From Thalassolituus alkanivorans (GTDB taxonomy: Bacteria > Pseudomonadota > Gammaproteobacteria > Pseudomonadales > Oceanobacteraceae), in the NCBI RefSeq assembly GCF_020447205.1, contig NZ_JAJAEL010000012.1, positions 87,778 through 151,777 of the forward strand: a stretch of DNA of 64,000 nt, read 5' to 3'. Positions within the stretch are counted from its first letter, which is position 1, and each line of letters opens with the position of its first letter. This document shows, piece after piece, positions 16,787 to 24,934 of this stretch. A program made the position numbers and the translations under genes. The notes beneath the pieces were generated by a model. It was not told the DNA's origin, searched no databases, and was given only the letters and a program-made list of their open reading frames with translations.

Positions 16787-16824
16787 TGTTGCTACTCACA
16801 ATATGTTGGTCAGTCAGGTGGTGA

Positions 16825-17319
16825 TCAGGACAGGGTCAGCTGCAGTGGCTGCGGGCCACTTAACTTAACCAGCTGGCCTTCTTCCAGTTCCAGCCGGACA
16901 CCGCACAGGTCTGGCTGGATAGGGAGTTCGCGGCGGCCGATATCCAGCAAACAGACCAGGCTGATGCTGGCCGGGCGGCCATAATCGAACAGCTCGTTCA
17001 TGGCGGCGCGGATGGTGCGGCCGCTCATCACGACGTCGTCGATCAGAATAATGTGGCGGTCTTCGATGCTGTCCGGCAGCTCGGAGCCCATGACCTGCGG
17101 GTGCAGGCCGTGACGGGTGAAATCGTCACGGTAGAAGCTGATGTCGAGGGTGCTGACGCCGTCTTCGGTCTGCAGTTGTTGTTGCAGGCGTTCGGCAATC
17201 CATACGCCACCGGTACGGATACCGACCAGCAGCGGTTGTTCAATATGGTTCTGTTGCAGATAAGCCGCCAGACGCTGGCCCAGCTCGGTACAGGTTTGTT
17301 CGATATCAGGCAGATGCAT
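16825..17319 (-). CDS. pyrR: Bifunctional PyrR: pyr regulator/uracil phosphoribosyltransferase
   Basis: The 164-residue protein has the type I phosphoribosyltransferase signature IILIDDVVMSGRTIRAA (about residues 91-107). PyrR binds UMP or PRPP and in some bacteria attenuates pyr mRNA; in pseudomonads it affects pyrBC' expression. It lies directly before pyrB, 38 bp away. No convincing anti-terminator hairpin was found in that short gap, so how it regulates here is unclear. Confidence 0.93.
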   Translation of the reverse strand: MHLPDIEQTCTELGQRLAAYLQQNHIEQPLLVGIRTGGVWIAERLQQQLQTEDGVSTLDISFYRDDFTRHGLHPQVMGSELPDSIEDRHIILIDDVVMSGRTIRAAMNELFDYGRPASISLVCLLDIGRRELPIQPDLCGVRLELEEGQLVKLSGPQPLQLTLS

Positions 17320-17328
17320 AGGTGTCCT

Positions 17329-17790
17329 TTATTCAGGCGGCGTGTCGGTTAATGGCCAGGCCGCCATCCAGCTTTCGAGAATTAATTGTGCGGCAATACC
17401 GTCCACCGAGTTGGCGCCAAAATCGCGGCTGCCACCCTGGGCGATTACCATGCCTTTGGCTTCGTAACTGCTCAGGCGCTCGTCATGGGTAAACGACGGG
17501 CGGTGAAAACGGCCTTCGAGACGCCCGGCAAACTTCTTCGCGCGGCGGCTCATATCGCTGGCTGTGCCATCCATATTCAGCGGCAGACCAACGACAAAGG
17601 CATCGGGCTGCCACTCATCAATAATGCGCTGCAGTACATCCCAGTCGGGTACGCCGTCGCGCGCTTTAACCGGATTCAGTGGGCGGGCGGTGGCGCTGAT
17701 GCGCTGGCCGGTGGCGATGCCGATCCGCTGGGTGCCGAAATCAAAAGCCAGCAGGGTTTTAACCCGCGCCGACGGTGCCGGGCTGCTCAT
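17329..17790 (-). CDS. ruvX: RuvX/YqgF-family Holliday-junction resolvase-like nuclease
   Basis: The RNase H-like fold starts with LLAFDFGTQRIGIATG, followed by FVVGLPLNMDGT and the C-terminal NSVDGIAAQLILESW, which carries the last acidic residue. Members of the family process the 5' end of pre-16S rRNA and may act on branched DNA. It is 153 residues, cytoplasmic, and shares one base with the algH stop/start junction (17790). It lies 9 bp ahead of pyrR. Confidence 0.94.
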   Translation of the reverse strand: MSSPAPSARVKTLLAFDFGTQRIGIATGQRISATARPLNPVKARDGVPDWDVLQRIIDEWQPDAFVVGLPLNMDGTASDMSRRAKKFAGRLEGRFHRPSFTHDERLSSYEAKGMVIAQGGSRDFGANSVDGIAAQLILESWMAAWPLTDTPPE

Positions 17791-18347
17791 CAGGCATGCC
17801 CCGCATCGGAACTCAGAAATTCGGCACTGACGCCAAGCTGGCTGAGCGCGGCCTGATACAGCTCGTCGTGGGGCACTTCAAACAACAGATGTTCGGTGGC
17901 TTCAATGGTGAGCCAGGAGTTGGCCAGTATTTCTTCGTCCAGCTGCTGTGCATCCCAACCGGCGTAACCCAGAGTCAGGCGGTAATCCTGCGGGCCGGAA
18001 CCGGCGGCGATGGCCTTGAGAATATCTTTTGACGAGGTCAGGTGTGCCTGTTCGGTGACATTCAGCGTCGCCCCCCAGTTGCCCTGCTGACGGTGCAATA
18101 TAAAGCCATGTTCCTGGCTGACCGGGCCGCCGGCGTAAATCTCCGGATCGATACCGGCCAGGCGGGTGATTTCCAGCTGTTCACAGATCTCGTGAAAGGT
18201 AACCGGCAGCGGTTTGTTCAGCACGATGCCCATGGCGCCGTCGGCGTTGTGTTCACACAGATAGGTGACGGTGCCGGCAAACCAGGAGTCTTCCAGTTGT
18301 GGCATGGCAATCAACAGATGGTTTTTCAGGCTGTTAAGCTGTTGCAT
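17790..18347 (-). CDS. algH: YqgE/AlgH family protein
   Basis: The 185-residue protein shows family segments LKNHLLIAMPQLEDSWFAGTVTYLCEH and GAMGIVLNKPL near the N-terminus, and AGGPVSQEHGF in the middle. AlgH of Pseudomonas was first linked to alginate regulation, but its biochemical role is not known. The gene shares one base at each end with ruvX and tonB, so the three genes are tightly coupled. Confidence 0.93.
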   Translation of the reverse strand: MQQLNSLKNHLLIAMPQLEDSWFAGTVTYLCEHNADGAMGIVLNKPLPVTFHEICEQLEITRLAGIDPEIYAGGPVSQEHGFILHRQQGNWGATLNVTEQAHLTSSKDILKAIAAGSGPQDYRLTLGYAGWDAQQLDEEILANSWLTIEATEHLLFEVPHDELYQAALSQLGVSAEFLSSDAGHA

Positions 18348-19222
18348 TAATTGGCGTCCGAAATGTAGCGGTTACCCTTGAACTGCCAGGTACGGATAAT
18401 TTCCAGAATATCGGTCTGCTTGCGCATTTCTTCGGTAAAAGGAGCGAAAGGGGCAGACAGGCGCACAATGCGCAGCGCGGCATCATCGAGCACTTTTTTA
18501 CCGGATGATTCGAGAATGCGCAGCTCGTTGATGGTGCCATCGGGGTTGATGGCAACCAGCAGACGCAGGCGGCAGTTGTCGAAGCAGCTTTCCGCTTCGC
18601 GTGGATAGTTCAGGGCACCCATCTGTTCAATCTTGTGCCGCCAGCTGTTCACGTAATAGGCATCGTTGGCCTTCATGGTGGATGAGGCTGTCAGGCGCTG
18701 AATACGTGGTTTTTTAGCATAAGCCTGCCGTTCAGAGTCGAGCTTGGCTTCAAGGCTGGCCATTTCCAGGCTGCGTTCCAGTAAGGTTTTTTCCGGACCG
18801 TCGGGCTTATCAGTCTGCACGCTGAAGCGCTCCTGCCTGCTGGGCGCTCTATTGCGGCTGCTGCCGCTGGTGGTCACCAGCTGGCGATCACCCTGTACCT
18901 GACGCGGCGCGCTGGCCTGTTGTTCCTGCGGTGAGGTTTCGTTGATTTCGTTGGCGTGGAAGGTGGCTTCGACATCGGTGGTCAGCATGCGCGCTTCATC
19001 TAAGGTGCCGCTGCCTTCCTGATTTTCCTGAGCGAGAAAATCGGCCTGTTCCGGCGCTTTGTCGCTTTTGTAGGTCGCCAGGGTGACTTCCAGCGTCTTG
19101 GACAGGTTATCGCGGTCGCTGGCGGTGAAGCTGATGCCGAGAATAAGAACGGCATGGATCAGCAGAGCCAGAAACAGGGCGAAGGACAAGCGATCGGAGC
19201 TGGTCACGGCGGTGGCTGACAT
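18347..19222 (-). CDS. TonB-family energy transducer (TonB3-like)
   Basis: TonB proteins pass proton-motive force to outer-membrane receptors. This one has an N-terminal membrane helix (about residues 13-31), a long charged and Gln/Ser-rich spacer without the usual Pro-Lys repeats, and a C-terminal TonB domain (about 200-290) with YPREAESCFDNCRLRLLVAINPDGTINEL. A cysteine pair (SCFDNC) within that domain is unusual and may form a disulfide. Position next to algH and gshB matches tonB3 (PA0406) of P. aeruginosa, which is needed for twitching motility. No ExbB/ExbD genes are near. Confidence 0.88.
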   Translation of the reverse strand: MSATAVTSSDRLSFALFLALLIHAVLILGISFTASDRDNLSKTLEVTLATYKSDKAPEQADFLAQENQEGSGTLDEARMLTTDVEATFHANEINETSPQEQQASAPRQVQGDRQLVTTSGSSRNRAPSRQERFSVQTDKPDGPEKTLLERSLEMASLEAKLDSERQAYAKKPRIQRLTASSTMKANDAYYVNSWRHKIEQMGALNYPREAESCFDNCRLRLLVAINPDGTINELRILESSGKKVLDDAALRIVRLSAPFAPFTEEMRKQTDILEIIRTWQFKGNRYISDAN

Positions 19223-19386
19223 GCGTGCGGAAGTACCTGTTTAAAGTCCGGAAAACGGGTGCAAGTCTGCGCTTTCAGGGCGGATTTGTCCATATTCGGA
19301 CTGAGTGGCCGCCGCCCCGTGGTTTCCGGTGCGGCGGCTGTTGCCAGTGCTGCTGGCGGGCGTGTTGCCCTGTTGGTCTTTCAGCT

Positions 19387-20337
19387 TTATTGCGTAAGCT
19401 TAGCCAGCAGGCAGTCAATCAGCAGACCGGCTACGTCGATACCGGAATCACGGCTGATTTCACGCACGCAGGTCGGGCTGGTGACGTTAATTTCCGTCAG
19501 GTTGTTGCCGATGATATCGAGGCCAACAAAATACAGCCCTTTTTCTTTCAGGACAGGTCCGACTTTTTCGGCAATGGCGCGGTTTTCATCACTCAGAGGC
19601 TGGGTAACGCCCTGGCCACCGGCGGCCAGGTTGCCGCGGGTTTCGCCCTGCGCCGGAATGCGCGCCAGGCAAAAAGGCACAGGCTCGCCATCAATCATCA
19701 GGATACGTTTGTCGCCGGCGGTGATTTCCGGGATAAAACGCTGCGCCATGATTTGCTGGCTGCCATGGTTGGTCAGGGTCTCAATGATGACGCTGACGTT
19801 CGGGTCGTCGGCGCGCAGCCGGAATATAGAGGAGCCGCCCATACCATCGAGAGGTTTGAAGATGACGTCGCCATGCTCTTTGTGGAAAGCCTTCAGCAGA
19901 TCGGCGCGGCGGGTAACGATGGTTGGGCTCATCAGTTCCGGGAATGCCGTGGCGAATACCTTCTCATTACAGTCGCGCAGGCTCTGTGGCTTATTGGCAA
20001 CCAGAACGCCTTCCTGTTCGGCACGCTCAAGGATGTAGGTGCTGTAGATAAACTCGCTGTCGAACGGTGGATCTTTGCGCATCAGAATGATGTTCAGCTC
20101 AGCCAGCGGCTGCTCGCTGTAGTCACCCAGATCGAACCAGTGATCCGGATTCATGGCGACTTTTAACGGCGCCATGCGCCCCATGGCTTTGCCGTTCTGG
20201 ATCGACAGGTCGCTCTGCTCCATATAAAAGAGTTCACAGCCACGTTCCTGAGCGGCGTGCAGCAGGGCCAGCGAGGTGTCCTTTTTAAAGGCGATGTCGG
20301 CGATGGGGTCCATCACCACACCCAGTTTAATGCTCAT
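19387..20337 (-). CDS. gshB: Glutathione synthetase GshB
   Basis: GshB ligates glycine to gamma-glutamylcysteine using ATP. The ATP-grasp features are clear: MDPIADI near the start, FKPLDGMGGSSIFRL in the middle and NVTSPTCVREI near the end. The 316 residues are normal. It is divergent from the pil-chp cluster, with a 214-bp gap to pilG. The 164-bp gap to tonB holds no gene. Confidence 0.97.
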   Translation of the reverse strand: MSIKLGVVMDPIADIAFKKDTSLALLHAAQERGCELFYMEQSDLSIQNGKAMGRMAPLKVAMNPDHWFDLGDYSEQPLAELNIILMRKDPPFDSEFIYSTYILERAEQEGVLVANKPQSLRDCNEKVFATAFPELMSPTIVTRRADLLKAFHKEHGDVIFKPLDGMGGSSIFRLRADDPNVSVIIETLTNHGSQQIMAQRFIPEITAGDKRILMIDGEPVPFCLARIPAQGETRGNLAAGGQGVTQPLSDENRAIAEKVGPVLKEKGLYFVGLDIIGNNLTEINVTSPTCVREISRDSGIDVAGLLIDCLLAKLTQ

Positions 20338-20551
20338 ATAAAGGCTCCGTAAGATCAGGTGCTCAACGATGGCGCCAGTGTAACCTATGCATTGTCCCGG
20401 CGGCGTAACTTAATTGTGTGACGCAGCGCAGCGCGCCGGCCTAGCCTTTGTTGCATAATCTGTGATACAAACGTGCGCAATGGCGTCTCCTGCGATTGTT
20501 GAACACAACCGCTCACTAAAACATAAGAAATGGATGGTTAAAGGCCTCCCT

Positions 20552-20935
20552 ATGGACGATAACTTTCAGAATATTAAAGTCATGGTCATCGACGACAGTA
20601 AAACCATTCGTCGTACGGCTGAGACTTTGCTTAAAAAGGTCGGCTGCGAAGTCATTACCGCCACAGACGGTTTTGATGCGCTGGCCAAGATTGCCGATAC
20701 TCACCCGGATATCATCTTTGTCGATATCATGATGCCGCGTCTGGATGGTTATCAGACCTGCGCCCTGATCAAAAATAACTCCAAATTCAAATCGACACCG
20801 GTAATCATGTTGTCCAGTAAAGACGGTTTGTTCGATAAAGCTAAAGGGCGCATTGTTGGATCTGATGAATATTTGACCAAGCCTTTCAGTAAGGAAGAGC
20901 TGTTGGGTTCAATTCGTCAGTACGTAAAATCCTGA
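20552..20935 (+). CDS. pilG: Twitching motility response regulator PilG
   Basis: PilG is a single-domain CheY-like receiver of the Pil-Chp system that promotes pilus extension. The phospho-acceptor is Asp58 in IIFVDIMMPRLDG, with the acidic pair in VMVIDDSKTIRRTAE and Lys in YLTKPFSKEELLG. The ATG at 20552 (MDDNFQNIKV) is preferred because family members begin this way; the frame extends to 20462, but those 30 residues are not conserved. The product has 127 residues. It opens a run of eight co-directional genes to 33182. Confidence 0.95.
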   Translation: MDDNFQNIKVMVIDDSKTIRRTAETLLKKVGCEVITATDGFDALAKIADTHPDIIFVDIMMPRLDGYQTCALIKNNSKFKSTPVIMLSSKDGLFDKAKGRIVGSDEYLTKPFSKEELLGSIRQYVKS

Positions 20936-20973
20936 GCCAGCGACAGCTGAAAGAGTTTTAAGAGGTAACAGGC

Positions 20974-21339
20974 ATGGCCCGTATTTTGGTAGTAGATGAT
21001 TCTCCGACAGAAACTGAAGCGTTCCGCTCCATGCTGGAGAAAAATGGTCACGAAGTTCTGACCGCAGAAAACGGTGCTGATGGTGTGGCACTGGCGCGCA
21101 AGGAAAAGCCGGATGTAGTGCTGATGGATATCGTGATGCCGGGCCTTAATGGTTTTCAGGCAACGCGTCAGCTGACCAAAGATCCGGAAACTCAGCATAT
21201 TCCGGTGATTATTGTCACCACCAAGGATCAGGAAACTGACCGTGTATGGGGTAAGCGTCAGGGCGCCAGTGGTTATCTGGTTAAGCCGGTTGCAGAAGCA
21301 ACCCTGCTGTCCGAGATTGCTTCCGTAATGGCTGGCTGA
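20974..21339 (+). CDS. pilH: Twitching motility response regulator PilH
   Basis: PilH is the second CheY-like receiver of the system; in P. aeruginosa it opposes PilG or acts as a phosphate sink. Asp52 in VLMDIVMPGLNG is the phosphorylation site, with RILVVDDSPTETE at the start and YLVKPVAEATL near the end. It has 121 residues, lies 38 bp after pilG and has AAGAGG upstream of its start. Confidence 0.95.
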   Translation: MARILVVDDSPTETEAFRSMLEKNGHEVLTAENGADGVALARKEKPDVVLMDIVMPGLNGFQATRQLTKDPETQHIPVIIVTTKDQETDRVWGKRQGASGYLVKPVAEATLLSEIASVMAG

Positions 21340-21340
21340 T

Positions 21341-21865
21341 ATGCATCCGTACGCGCAGCTGCTGGACATCGCCGAACGTAGCCGACGCAATGCGTCGGCT
21401 TTGCCGCAACAGGTGGAAGCGGTTTCTTACTGGCGTGGCGTAGGCTTTATGCTTGCCGGTCAGACCTTTGCTGCAGACATGATTGATGTCGCGGAAATTC
21501 TGCAGCCGCCACGTCTGACCAAAGTGCCGGGTGTGCGCAGCTGGGTTCTGGGTGTGGCCAATGTGCGTGGGCGCATGGTGCCGGTTATGGATCTGGCGGG
21601 CCTTCTGGGTCTGCCATCCAAAGCCAACTGGCGTAGTCGCCGGGTTCTGGTCGTCGAACAGGACGACCACCTGACGGGCCTGTTGGTGGATGCTGTGTTG
21701 GGGATGCAGCAATTTGCAGTCGATCGCCGGGTGGATGTTTCCGAACTTGATCCGGCTTTCAGAAAATTTGTAGAACATGGTTTCGAGCGGGATGGGCGCG
21801 AGTGGCCGGTATTTCAGTTGCGTGAGCTGATCCGGGCGCCGGAGTTCCTGCAGATTGCGGTATAA
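21341..21865 (+). CDS. pilI: CheW-like adaptor PilI
   Basis: PilI couples the chemoreceptor PilJ to the kinase ChpA. The single CheW domain contains KVPGVRSWVLGVANVRGRMVPVMDLAGLLG, the typical Arg/Gly-rich core. The 174-residue protein starts one base after the pilH stop, implying translational coupling. Position between pilH and pilJ matches P. aeruginosa. Confidence 0.94.
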   Translation: MHPYAQLLDIAERSRRNASALPQQVEAVSYWRGVGFMLAGQTFAADMIDVAEILQPPRLTKVPGVRSWVLGVANVRGRMVPVMDLAGLLGLPSKANWRSRRVLVVEQDDHLTGLLVDAVLGMQQFAVDRRVDVSELDPAFRKFVEHGFERDGREWPVFQLRELIRAPEFLQIAV

Positions 21866-21962
21866 CAATGCCCGCGCAGCGGGTATGGTTAGGTAATCTG
21901 ATCGAATCTGCCATCAGGCAGATAATAATTAAAATACATGCAGTGAGTGTGGAGAGAACGGC

Positions 21963-24017
21963 ATGAGCGGAAATACAGGAAGCGTCTTGTCGACGGTCTT
22001 CAGAAACCGGATTAACGGTGTTCTGGCGGGTCTGTTGTTCGTGTTTCTGGCGGTGTTTATCGGTATTACGGTGTACGTAAACCTTTTGGCAAACCAGGAT
22101 GAGCAATACATTGATCACGCCGGTGAGCTGCGCGTACTGTCGCAGGAACTGGCAAAGAACGCGGTAGAAGCCGCGGGTGGTAAACGGGAAGCATTCGGTC
22201 AGTTGAAAATTGCCCGTGATAACTTCGCGACCCGCTGGGGTTACCTGACCAAGGGTGATTCTGCTAACGGCCTGCCGCCAGCAGAAGTTGCTACCATGAC
22301 CAACGTAGAAGGCGTCTGGAATAAAGTTCAGGGCAACGCTGACCAGATTATCCGTGCTCAGGATATTATTCTCTCCCTCCACGAAGTTGCCGCGACGCTG
22401 GCAGAAACCATTCCGCAGCTGCAGGTGGAATATGACGAGATTGTAGAAATTCTGCTGGATAACGGTGCGCCGGCCGATCAGGTTGCGGTAGCACAGCGTC
22501 AGTCCTGGCTGGCAGAACGTATCGTACGCTCCGTTAACAAAGTACTGGCCGGTGGTGAAGATGCGGTAATGGCCGCGGACGCCTTTGGCCGTGACGCCTC
22601 GCTGTTTGGCCGCGTACTGAACGGTATGATTCAGGGCAATGTGGCCATGAACATCTCTCAGGTAAAAGATGAAGAAGCAATTTACGCATTGGCGGAAGTT
22701 GCTGAACTGTTTGAATTCGTATCCGGCTCCGTTGACGAGATTCTGGAAACCTCTCCTGAACTGTTCCAGGTGCGTGAAGCATCGGACTCTATCTTTAACG
22801 ACTCCCGTACGCTGCTGGAGCAGACATCCAAGCTGACCGAAACCATTCAGGCGGGTGCCGGTGAACGGGGAAATTTCCAGATCGTTGGTTATGTTTCTGC
22901 GATGCTGGCTCTGGTTATGATGGTGGCGTTTGGTGTGGTGTCTTACCGCGAAACCCGTCGTGACCTGGATGCAACGGCGAATAAGAACGAACAGAACCAG
23001 ATGGCGATTCTACGTCTGCTGGACGAAATTGCTGACCTTGCGGACGGTGACTTAACAGCCTCTGCGACGGTAACCGAAGACTTTACCGGTGCGATTGCTG
23101 ACTCCATCAACTACGCGATCGACCAGATGCGCTCTCTGGTATCGGCGATTAACGAAACAGCGGTACAGGTATCTTCGGCGGCCCAGGAAACTCAGGCCAC
23201 GGCGATGCACCTGGCGGAAGCTTCTGAACACCAGGCGCAGGAAATTGCCGGTGCTTCTGCGGCGATCAACGAGATGGCGGTGTCCATTGACCAGGTATCG
23301 GCCAACGCCTCGGAATCATCTGCGGTTGCGGAGCGGTCGGTAGCGATCGCCAACAAAGGTGCGGAAGTGGTACAGGCAACCATTAACGGCATGGATAACA
23401 TCCGTGAACAGATTCAGGAAACCTCCAAGCGTATTAAACGTCTGGGTGAATCCTCACAGGAGATTGGTGACATCATCTCCCTGATTACCGATATTGCTGA
23501 CCAGACCAACATTCTGTCCCTGAACGCTGCGATTCAGGCATCCATGGCCGGTGACGCCGGCCGGGGCTTCGCGGTGGTTGCGGACGAGGTACAGCGTCTG
23601 GCAGAACGTTCAGCCGCTGCGACCAAGCAGATTGAAGCACTGGTTAAAACGATTCAGAACGATACCAACGAGGCAGTAATCTCGATGGAAACCACCACCT
23701 CCGAGGTGGTGCGCGGTGCACGTCTGGCGCAGGACGCGGGTGTGGCACTGGAAGAAATTGAAAACGTATCTAAAAACCTTGCGGAACTGATTCAGAACAT
23801 TTCCAACGCGGCCCGTCAGCAGGCGTCGTCTGCGGGTCATATTTCCAACACGATGAACGTTATTCAGGAAATTACTTCGCAGACTTCTGCGGGTACTACT
23901 GCAACCGCGAAGTCGATTGGTAATCTGGCGGAAATGGCCAACAAGCTGCGTGAATCAGTAGCCGGCTTCAAACTGCCGGAAGCAGAGCTGGACCTTCATC
24001 AACGACAGGTGCTGTAA
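21963..24017 (+). CDS. pilJ: Twitching motility chemoreceptor PilJ
   Basis: PilJ is the methyl-accepting receptor of the Pil-Chp system and senses surface contact through pilin. The order is an N-terminal membrane helix (about 17-40), a long helical periplasmic PilJ domain, a second helix (about 308-330), a HAMP-like linker and a cytoplasmic signalling hairpin with [33 protein letters not shown]. The tip reads NAAIQASMAG rather than the usual [10 protein letters not shown], as in PilJ proteins. There is no C-terminal CheR-docking pentapeptide. The 97-bp gap before it carries a small TCTGCC/GGCAGA hairpin (21910-21925). Confidence 0.95.
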   Translation: MSGNTGSVLSTVFRNRINGVLAGLLFVFLAVFIGITVYVNLLANQDEQYIDHAGELRVLSQELAKNAVEAAGGKREAFGQLKIARDNFATRWGYLTKGDSANGLPPAEVATMTNVEGVWNKVQGNADQIIRAQDIILSLHEVAATLAETIPQLQVEYDEIVEILLDNGAPADQVAVAQRQSWLAERIVRSVNKVLAGGEDAVMAADAFGRDASLFGRVLNGMIQGNVAMNISQVKDEEAIYALAEVAELFEFVSGSVDEILETSPELFQVREASDSIFNDSRTLLEQTSKLTETIQAGAGERGNFQIVGYVSAMLALVMMVAFGVVSYRETRRDLDATANKNEQNQMAILRLLDEIADLADGDLTASATVTEDFTGAIADSINYAIDQMRSLVSAINETAVQVSSAAQETQATAMHLAEASEHQAQEIAGASAAINEMAVSIDQVSANASESSAVAERSVAIANKGAEVVQATINGMDNIREQIQETSKRIKRLGESSQEIGDIISLITDIADQTNILSLNAAIQASMAGDAGRGFAVVADEVQRLAERSAAATKQIEALVKTIQNDTNEAVISMETTTSEVVRGARLAQDAGVALEEIENVSKNLAELIQNISNAARQQASSAGHISNTMNVIQEITSQTSAGTTATAKSIGNLAEMANKLRESVAGFKLPEAELDLHQRQVL

Positions 24018-24043
24018 CCTGACAGATGGTTGGATGACTTTTA

Positions 24044-24934
24044 ATGAACCATCAGTTACGTACAGGTTTGAGCACCGTTCCGGAAATGGACGACGCTCAG
24101 TTCGTTCGCTGGCAGAGTTTGCTGGAAGAGCGCACCGGGATGTGCCTGGCGCCACAACGCCGCTCGTTTCTGCAGACCAGTCTTGGTCTGCGGATGCGCG
24201 AAGTCGGCTGTGACAACTATCAGGAATACTACGAGCGCATCGTTAATGGTGCCTCGGGTGCGATTGAATGGAGCACGCTGGTCGACCGTCTGACCGTTCA
24301 GGAAACCCGCTTCTTCCGTGATCCCGATGCTTTTGCTTTTGTTGAACAATTTGTGCAGCAAAAAGCAGCAGAAGCTGGCAGCGATGACACGCTGGAATTC
24401 TGGAGTGTCGGTTGCTCTTCCGGCGAAGAAGCCTACAGCCTGGCCATGGTGGCAGAGCGTTACCTGACTCCACAGGGTAAACGTTATGCCGTCACCGGCA
24501 CTGATATATCCACCATCGTATTACGTAAAGCCCGTGCCGGCCGTTATCAGCCACGTGCCCTCGATTGGGTCGCGAATGAATACCGCCAGCTGGGGTTCAG
24601 GGATCTGCAGCCGGGCAGCCCGGTGCAGGTATCCGACACGCTGCGTCAGCGCTGTTGTTTCAGTCAGGTTAATATCCTGAATCTGGCCAACTGCCCGCTG
24701 CAGTCTCAGCATGTTATTTATTGCCAGAATGTACTGATTTATTTCCGTCGCTGGCGTCGCCGTGAAATTCTTAATGTCCTCGCCGAGCGTCTCGCTCCCG
24801 GTGGCATATTAGTGATTGGTCTTGGGGAAATGGTGGACTGGCAGCATCCGTTACTGGAACAGGTTCATAGCAGCCGGGTATCCGCGTTTGTGCGTAAGCA
24901 ATCGAATTCGACAGGGGAGACCACAAGGCGATGA
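24044..24934 (+). CDS. pilK: CheR-type protein methyltransferase PilK
   Basis: PilK methylates glutamates of PilJ using SAM. CheR hallmarks are present: the N-terminal helical domain, TVQETRFFRD, the SAM-binding FWSVGCSSGEEAYSLAM, GTDISTIVLRKARAGRY and IYCQNVLIYF. The 296 residues are normal. The stop overlaps the chpA start by 4 bases. Confidence 0.95.
   Translation: MNHQLRTGLSTVPEMDDAQFVRWQSLLEERTGMCLAPQRRSFLQTSLGLRMREVGCDNYQEYYERIVNGASGAIEWSTLVDRLTVQETRFFRDPDAFAFVEQFVQQKAAEAGSDDTLEFWSVGCSSGEEAYSLAMVAERYLTPQGKRYAVTGTDISTIVLRKARAGRYQPRALDWVANEYRQLGFRDLQPGSPVQVSDTLRQRCCFSQVNILNLANCPLQSQHVIYCQNVLIYFRRWRRREILNVLAERLAPGGILVIGLGEMVDWQHPLLEQVHSSRVSAFVRKQSNSTGETTRR

Noticed and set aside
20462..20551. 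A longer N-terminus for PilG.
   Set aside because: The extra 30 residues are not seen in PilG proteins; the family starts at a position matching the ATG at 20552.
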